Shown: positions 60,042 to 64,000 of the stretch, piece by piece
Layout of the letters: every line of letters begins with the position of its first letter
Position numbering within the stretch: position 1 is the stretch's first letter
From: Streptomyces sp. M92
GTDB taxonomy: Bacteria; Actinomycetota; Actinomycetes; Streptomycetales; Streptomycetaceae
Assembly: GCF_028473745.1 (NCBI RefSeq)
Contig: NZ_CP101137.1
Coordinates: 4,712,001-4,776,000, forward strand
DNA length: 64,000 nucleotides
Direction of reading: 5' to 3'
Notes under the pieces: generated by a model
What the model saw: only the letters and a program-made list of their open reading frames with translations
The model's database searches: none
Told to the model about the DNA's origin: nothing
Position numbers and translations under genes: made by a program

Positions 60042-61064
60042 ATGGACCGCTCTTCGCACGCCCGCCCCCGCGGATTCGCCCCCGCCGTGGCCCTCGCCGC
60101 CGCCGCGGCCCTGACCCTCGCCGGCTGCTCCAGCGGCTCCGGAGGGAAGAAGGCCGACGAGGAAGGGGGCCCGGGCGCCTCCGCGGGCAAGGCGAACACC
60201 CCGCGCATGACCGTCGCCCTGGTCACCCACCAGGCGCCCGGCGACACGTTCTGGGACATCGTCCGCAAGGGTGCCGAGGCCGCCGCAGCCAAGGACAACA
60301 TCAAGCTCGTCTACTCCGCCGACCCGAACGCCGGCAACCAGGCCAACCTGGTGCAGAACGCGATCGACCAGAAGGTCGACGGCATCGCCGTCACCCTTGC
60401 CAAGCCGGACGCCCTGCGCGGCGTCCTCGGCAAGGCGGAGAAGGCCGGGATACCGGTCGTCGGGCTCAACTCCGGTCTGGCGGACTGGAAGGAGCTCGGC
60501 CTGCTGGAGTTCTTCGGCCAGGACGAGAGCGTGGCGGGCGAGGCGTTCGGCAAGAAGCTGAACGAGGTGGGCTCGAAGAAGGCCCTCTGCGTGATCCACG
60601 AACAGGGCAACGTCGGCCTGACCCAGCGCTGCGACGGCCTGAAGAAGACCTTCGAGGGCTCGGTGGAGAACCTCTATGTCAACGGCGCCGACAAGCCCTC
60701 GGTGAAGGCGACGGTCACCGCCAAACTGCAGGAGGACGGCGACATCGACCACGTCGTCACCCTCGGCGCCCCGTTCGCCATGGTCGCCGTGCAGTCGGTG
60801 GACGAGACCGGCAGCAAGGCCAAGGTCGCCACCTTTGACCTCAACAAGGAGCTGACCGGCGCCATCGAGAAGGGCGACATCGAGTTCGCCGTCGACCAGC
60901 AGCCGTACCTCCAGGGCTACCTCGCCGTCGACGGCCTGTGGCTGTACAAGAACAACGGCAACTACAGCGGCGGCGGTGAGCAGCCGGTGCTGACCGGCCC
61001 GGCCTTCGTCGACGAGTCCAACGTCAAGGCCGTCGCCGAGTTCGCCGCGAAGGGCACCCGGTGA
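60042..61064 (+). CDS. Sugar (inositol) ABC transporter substrate-binding lipoprotein
   Basis: 340 residues from ATG 60042, with AGGAAAG upstream. Lipoprotein signal with lipobox LAGC (Cys about 29), then a type I periplasmic-binding fold (MTVALVTHQAPGDTFWDIVRKGAEAAA, ANLVQNAIDQKVDGIAVTLAKPDAL, VEFAVDQQPYLQGY-like IEFAVDQQPYLQGYLAVDGL). RbsB-like. Divergent from iolC and followed by permease and ATPase genes, so inositol uptake is likely. Confidence 0.93.
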   Translation: MDRSSHARPRGFAPAVALAAAAALTLAGCSSGSGGKKADEEGGPGASAGKANTPRMTVALVTHQAPGDTFWDIVRKGAEAAAAKDNIKLVYSADPNAGNQANLVQNAIDQKVDGIAVTLAKPDALRGVLGKAEKAGIPVVGLNSGLADWKELGLLEFFGQDESVAGEAFGKKLNEVGSKKALCVIHEQGNVGLTQRCDGLKKTFEGSVENLYVNGADKPSVKATVTAKLQEDGDIDHVVTLGAPFAMVAVQSVDETGSKAKVATFDLNKELTGAIEKGDIEFAVDQQPYLQGYLAVDGLWLYKNNGNYSGGGEQPVLTGPAFVDESNVKAVAEFAAKGTR

Positions 61065-62140
61065 TGGGCATGACCCAACAGGCTGAGCCGGCGGTGGACA
61101 CACCGCCGGCCCCCGGCCCGAAGGAGACCGACGGACGGACCAGGCAGCGCTCCCTGACGCTGCGCCTGCTCGCCCGGCCCGAGGTCGGGGTCTTCCTCGG
61201 CGCCGTCGCCGTGTTCGTCTTCTTCCTGATCGCCGCGCCCACGGTCCGCGAGGGCGGCTCCATGGCGACGGTGCTGTACCAGTCGTCCACCATCGGCATC
61301 ATGGCGCTGCCGGTGGCGCTGCTGATGATCGGCGGCGAGTTCGACCTGTCCGCCGGTGTCGCCGTCGTCACCTCCGCGCTCACCGCGAGCATGCTCAGCT
61401 ACCAGCTGACCATGAACGTCTGGGTGGGCGTGATCGTCGCCCTCGTGGTCTCCCTCGCGGTCGGCGCCTTCAACGGCTGGGTGCTGGTGAAGACCGGCCT
61501 GCCGAGCTTCCTGGTGACGCTCGGCACCTTCCTGATCCTCCAGGGCGTGAACCTCGCGGTCACCAAGCTGGTCACCGGCAACGTCGCCACCGACGACATC
61601 AGCGACATGGACGGTTTCGACCAGGCCAAGGCCCTCTTCGCCTCGTCCTTCGACGTCGGCGGCGTCCAGGTGAAGGTCACGGTCGTGTGGTGGCTGGCCT
61701 TCGCGGCGCTGGCGACCTGGGTGCTGCTGCGGACCAAGTACGGCAACTGGATCTTCGCGGTCGGCGGCAGCAAGGAGTCCGCCCGCGCGGTCGGCGTCCC
61801 CGTCACCTTCACCAAGATCACGCTGTTCATGCTGGTCGGCTTCGGCGCCTGGTTCGTCGGCATGCACCAGCTCTTCTCCTTCAACACCGTGCAGTCCGGC
61901 GAGGGCGTCGGCCAGGAGCTGATCTACATCGCCGCGGCCGTCATCGGCGGCTGCCTGCTCACCGGCGGCTACGGCTCCGCCATCGGCCCCGTCTTCGGCG
62001 CCTTCATGTTCGGCATGGTGAACCAGGGCATCGTCTACGCAGGCTGGAACCCCGACTGGTTCAAGGCCTTCCTCGGCGTGATGCTGCTCGGAGCCGTCCT
62101 CATCAACCTGTACGTCCGCCGCGCGGCGACCCGGAGGTGA
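61061..62140 (+). CDS. Sugar ABC transporter permease (RbsC type)
   Basis: 359 residues; GTG 61061 overlaps the binding-protein stop (GTGA), with ATG 61064 and 61070 as close alternatives. About 8-10 helices; LPVALLMIGGEFDLSAGVAVV, TGLPSFLVTLGTFLILQGVNLAVT and AAAVIGGCLLTGGYGSAIGPVFGAFMFGMV are typical BPD_transp_2 motifs. Forms the membrane pore of the presumed inositol importer. Confidence 0.93.
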   Translation: MMGMTQQAEPAVDTPPAPGPKETDGRTRQRSLTLRLLARPEVGVFLGAVAVFVFFLIAAPTVREGGSMATVLYQSSTIGIMALPVALLMIGGEFDLSAGVAVVTSALTASMLSYQLTMNVWVGVIVALVVSLAVGAFNGWVLVKTGLPSFLVTLGTFLILQGVNLAVTKLVTGNVATDDISDMDGFDQAKALFASSFDVGGVQVKVTVVWWLAFAALATWVLLRTKYGNWIFAVGGSKESARAVGVPVTFTKITLFMLVGFGAWFVGMHQLFSFNTVQSGEGVGQELIYIAAAVIGGCLLTGGYGSAIGPVFGAFMFGMVNQGIVYAGWNPDWFKAFLGVMLLGAVLINLYVRRAATRR

Positions 62141-62145
62141 CCGCG

Positions 62146-63081
62146 ATGACCAGCAAGACCCCCGGCACCCACGGCGCCGTCCTCGCCGACCCCGCACCCG
62201 AGCGGGAGGGCCGGCCGATCGTCGAACTGCGCGGCGCCGGCAAGGCCTACGGCAACATCCGCGCCCTGCACGGCGTCGGCCTCGCCGTCCATCCCGGACG
62301 GGTGACCTGCGTCCTCGGTGACAACGGCGCCGGCAAGTCCACCCTCATCAAGATCATCTCCGGGCTGCACCAGCACACCGAGGGCGAGTTCCTCGTCGAC
62401 GGCGAACCGGTGCGCTTCAGCACGCCGCGCGACGCCCTCGCCCGGGGCATCGCCACCGTCTACCAGGACCTCGCGACCATCCCGCTGATGCCGGTGTGGC
62501 GGAACTTCTTCCTCGGCTCCGAGATGACCAGGGGTCCCTGGCCCGTCCGCCGTCTCGACATCGCCCGCATGAAGCGGACCGCCGACGAGGAACTGCGCAA
62601 CATGGGCATCGTCCTGGACGACCTGGAACAGCCCATCGGCACCCTCTCCGGCGGACAGCGCCAGTGCGTCGCCATCGCCCGCGCCGTCTACTTCGGCGCC
62701 CGCGTCCTCATCCTCGACGAGCCCACCGCCGCCCTCGGCGTCAAGCAGTCCGGCGTCGTCCTCAAGTACATCGCCGCCGCCCGCGAACGCGGACTCGGCG
62801 TCATCTTCATCACCCACAACCCCCACCACGCCTACCTGGTCGGCGACCACTTCAGCGTGCTCCGCCTGGGCACCCTCGAACTGAGCGCCGCCCGCGCCGA
62901 CATCACCCTCGAGGAACTCACCAACCACATGGCGGGCGGCGCCGAACTGGCCGCCCTCAAGCACGAACTGGCACAGGCCGGCGGCGTGGACGTGGCGGCG
63001 CTCCCGGAGGAGTCGGAGGCTCCCGCGCCCGACGACACCACCCCGTCCGGCACCGTCGCACCCGCCGAAGGGAAGGCCTGA
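62146..63081 (+). CDS. Sugar ABC transporter ATP-binding protein (single-domain)
   Basis: 311 residues from ATG 62146, with GGAGGTGA 5 bases upstream. Walker A GDNGAGKST, signature LSGGQRQ, Walker B VLILDEPTAALG, and H-loop FITHNPHHAYL. It has only one nucleotide-binding domain, unlike the duplicated RbsA, so it should work as a homodimer. A Pro/Ala/Glu-rich tail ends the protein. Follows the permease by 5 bp. Confidence 0.93.
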   Translation: MTSKTPGTHGAVLADPAPEREGRPIVELRGAGKAYGNIRALHGVGLAVHPGRVTCVLGDNGAGKSTLIKIISGLHQHTEGEFLVDGEPVRFSTPRDALARGIATVYQDLATIPLMPVWRNFFLGSEMTRGPWPVRRLDIARMKRTADEELRNMGIVLDDLEQPIGTLSGGQRQCVAIARAVYFGARVLILDEPTAALGVKQSGVVLKYIAAARERGLGVIFITHNPHHAYLVGDHFSVLRLGTLELSAARADITLEELTNHMAGGAELAALKHELAQAGGVDVAALPEESEAPAPDDTTPSGTVAPAEGKA

Positions 63082-63082
63082 C

Positions 63083-63985
63083 ATGCCCACCGCCCTGGAC
63101 CGCATCCGCGTCGGCTCGGCCCCCGACTCCTGGGGCGTCTGGTTCCCCGACGACCCGCGGCAGGTCCCCTGGGAACGCTTCCTGGACGAGGTCACCGACG
63201 CCGGCTACGAGTGGATCGAGCTCGGCCCCTACGGCTACCTCCCCACCGACCCCGCCCGCCTCACCGACGAGGTGACCCGGCGCGGCCTCAGGGTCTCCGC
63301 CGGCACCATCTTCTGCGGCCTGCACCGCGGCCCCTCCGAATGGGACGCCACCTGGGAACAGGTCAGCCGCGTCGCAGCCCTCACCCAGGCGATGGACGCC
63401 AAGCACCTCGTCGTCATCCCGTCCTTCTGGCGCGACGACAAGACCGCCGAGATCCTGGAGCCGCCGGAGCTGACCGGCGAGCAGTGGTCCCACCTGACCA
63501 AGGGCATGGAACGCCTCGGCCACGAGGTACGGGAGCGCTACGGCCTGGACATCGTCGTCCACCCGCACGCCGACACCCACATCGACAACGAGGAGCACGT
63601 CGAACGCTTCCTCGACGCCACCGACTCCGACCTGGTGAGCCTCTGCCTGGACACCGGCCACTACGCCTACTGCGGCGGCGACAGCGTCAAGCTGATCGAG
63701 ACCTACGCCGAGCGCATCGGCTACCTCCACCTCAAGCAGGTCGACCCGGAGATCCTCGCCGACGTACGCGCGAACGGCGTCCCGTTCGGGCCGGCCGTGC
63801 AGCGCGGGGTGATGTGCGAGCCGCCCGCCGGAGTGCCCGAGCTGGGACCCGTGCTCACCGCGGCCCAGGGACTCGGCGTCGACCTGTTCGCCATCGTCGA
63901 GCAGGACATGTACCCGTGCGAGCCGGACAAGCCGCTGCCCATCGCGGTACGCACCCGGAAGTTCCTGCGCTCCTGCGGCGCCTGA
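63083..63985 (+). CDS. IolE/IolI-type sugar phosphate isomerase/epimerase (probable inosose dehydratase)
   Basis: 300 residues from ATG 63083, 1 bp after the ATPase stop, with GGGAAGG upstream. AP-endonuclease-2 TIM barrel: RIRVGSAPDSWGVWFPDD at the start is the IolE-type opening; VVHPHADTHIDNEEHVERFL, LCLDTGHYAYCGGD, YLHLKQVD and FAIVEQDMY carry metal-binding Glu/His/Asp. IolE dehydrates 2-keto-myo-inositol to the diketone used by IolD. IolI/IolH-like isomerases are close alternatives. The gene ends 15 bp before the window edge. Confidence 0.85.
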   Translation: MPTALDRIRVGSAPDSWGVWFPDDPRQVPWERFLDEVTDAGYEWIELGPYGYLPTDPARLTDEVTRRGLRVSAGTIFCGLHRGPSEWDATWEQVSRVAALTQAMDAKHLVVIPSFWRDDKTAEILEPPELTGEQWSHLTKGMERLGHEVRERYGLDIVVHPHADTHIDNEEHVERFLDATDSDLVSLCLDTGHYAYCGGDSVKLIETYAERIGYLHLKQVDPEILADVRANGVPFGPAVQRGVMCEPPAGVPELGPVLTAAQGLGVDLFAIVEQDMYPCEPDKPLPIAVRTRKFLRSCGA

Positions 63986-64000
63986 CCCCGGTCGCGCCGG

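Overview
The window is a high-GC actinobacterial chromosome segment, almost certainly Streptomyces. The coding regions have G/C at nearly every third codon position, starts are often GTG or TTG, and operons are packed with 4-base start/stop overlaps. It carries a hopanoid cluster, a Cvn conservon, DUF4333 and XRE-cupin genes and two tRNA-Pro genes. From memory, gene order follows S. coelicolor around the hopanoid locus (SCO6759-6771), tdh/kbl, glnA3 and the inositol locus, but much more compactly. I could not run any search to confirm this.

Layout. 1-11331: the downstream part of a hopanoid operon. It holds the end of hpnD, a 52-codon unknown ORF, hpnE, a polyprenyl diphosphate synthase, squalene-hopene cyclase, hpnG, hpnH, cluster-owned copies of ispG and dxs for precursor supply, and a class III aminotransferase that would make the amino-hopanoid side chain. 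11364-12174: an XRE-cupin regulator and a 40-residue one-helix membrane peptide, preceded by two tandem palindromes. 12184-19226: a tyrosine phosphatase, a LysM/M23 cell-wall peptidase behind a c-di-AMP (ydaO-type) riboswitch, an SGNH hydrolase, a TetR regulator, an AhpD/CMD protein, a metallo-beta-lactamase-fold phospholipase-like protein and a DUF4333 lipoprotein. 19682-23765: a conservon (CvnA-B-C-D) plus a GAF protein. 23954-27160: threonine dehydrogenase, KBL ligase and a LysR regulator. 27207-30195: XRE-cupin, GNAT, YjbR/MmcQ and MFS genes; two TTGTCAGTG-N8-xAxxxT promoters suggest DNA-damage control of the last two.

30301-51718: a 21-kb block bounded by two identical tRNA-Pro(GGG) genes, each with its own terminator. 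It holds a full Mrp/Mnh cation/proton antiporter operon (A+B fused, C, D, E, F, G, every junction a 4-base overlap), a NUDIX-like protein, an amidohydrolase/glutamine-synthetase-like pair (FluG-like, probably GlnA3), a lipoprotein, a HhH glycosylase-like protein, DUF3140, a monoacylglycerol lipase-like hydrolase, a thiolase, an acyl-CoA ligase, a TauE/SafE permease, two scattered cobalamin genes (cobK, cobF), a DHA2 exporter with a fused C-terminal domain, and DUF309.

51803-54286: a small ankyrin protein, a degraded MarR-like region, a NudK-type NUDIX hydrolase and a methyltransferase. 54276-63985: a divergent myo-inositol catabolism locus. The minus-strand operon is iolC, aldolase, iolB, iolD, gntR; the plus-strand operon is a sugar ABC importer plus an IolE-like isomerase/dehydratase. 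A 14-bp perfect inverted repeat in the 239-bp divergent gap contains the -35 hexamers of both promoters and is the obvious repressor target.

The regulatory signals are the most interesting layer: the iol operator pair, the tandem palindromes before the XRE-cupin gene, the c-di-AMP riboswitch, the RecA-NDp-like promoters, and about ten genes that appear to be leaderless.
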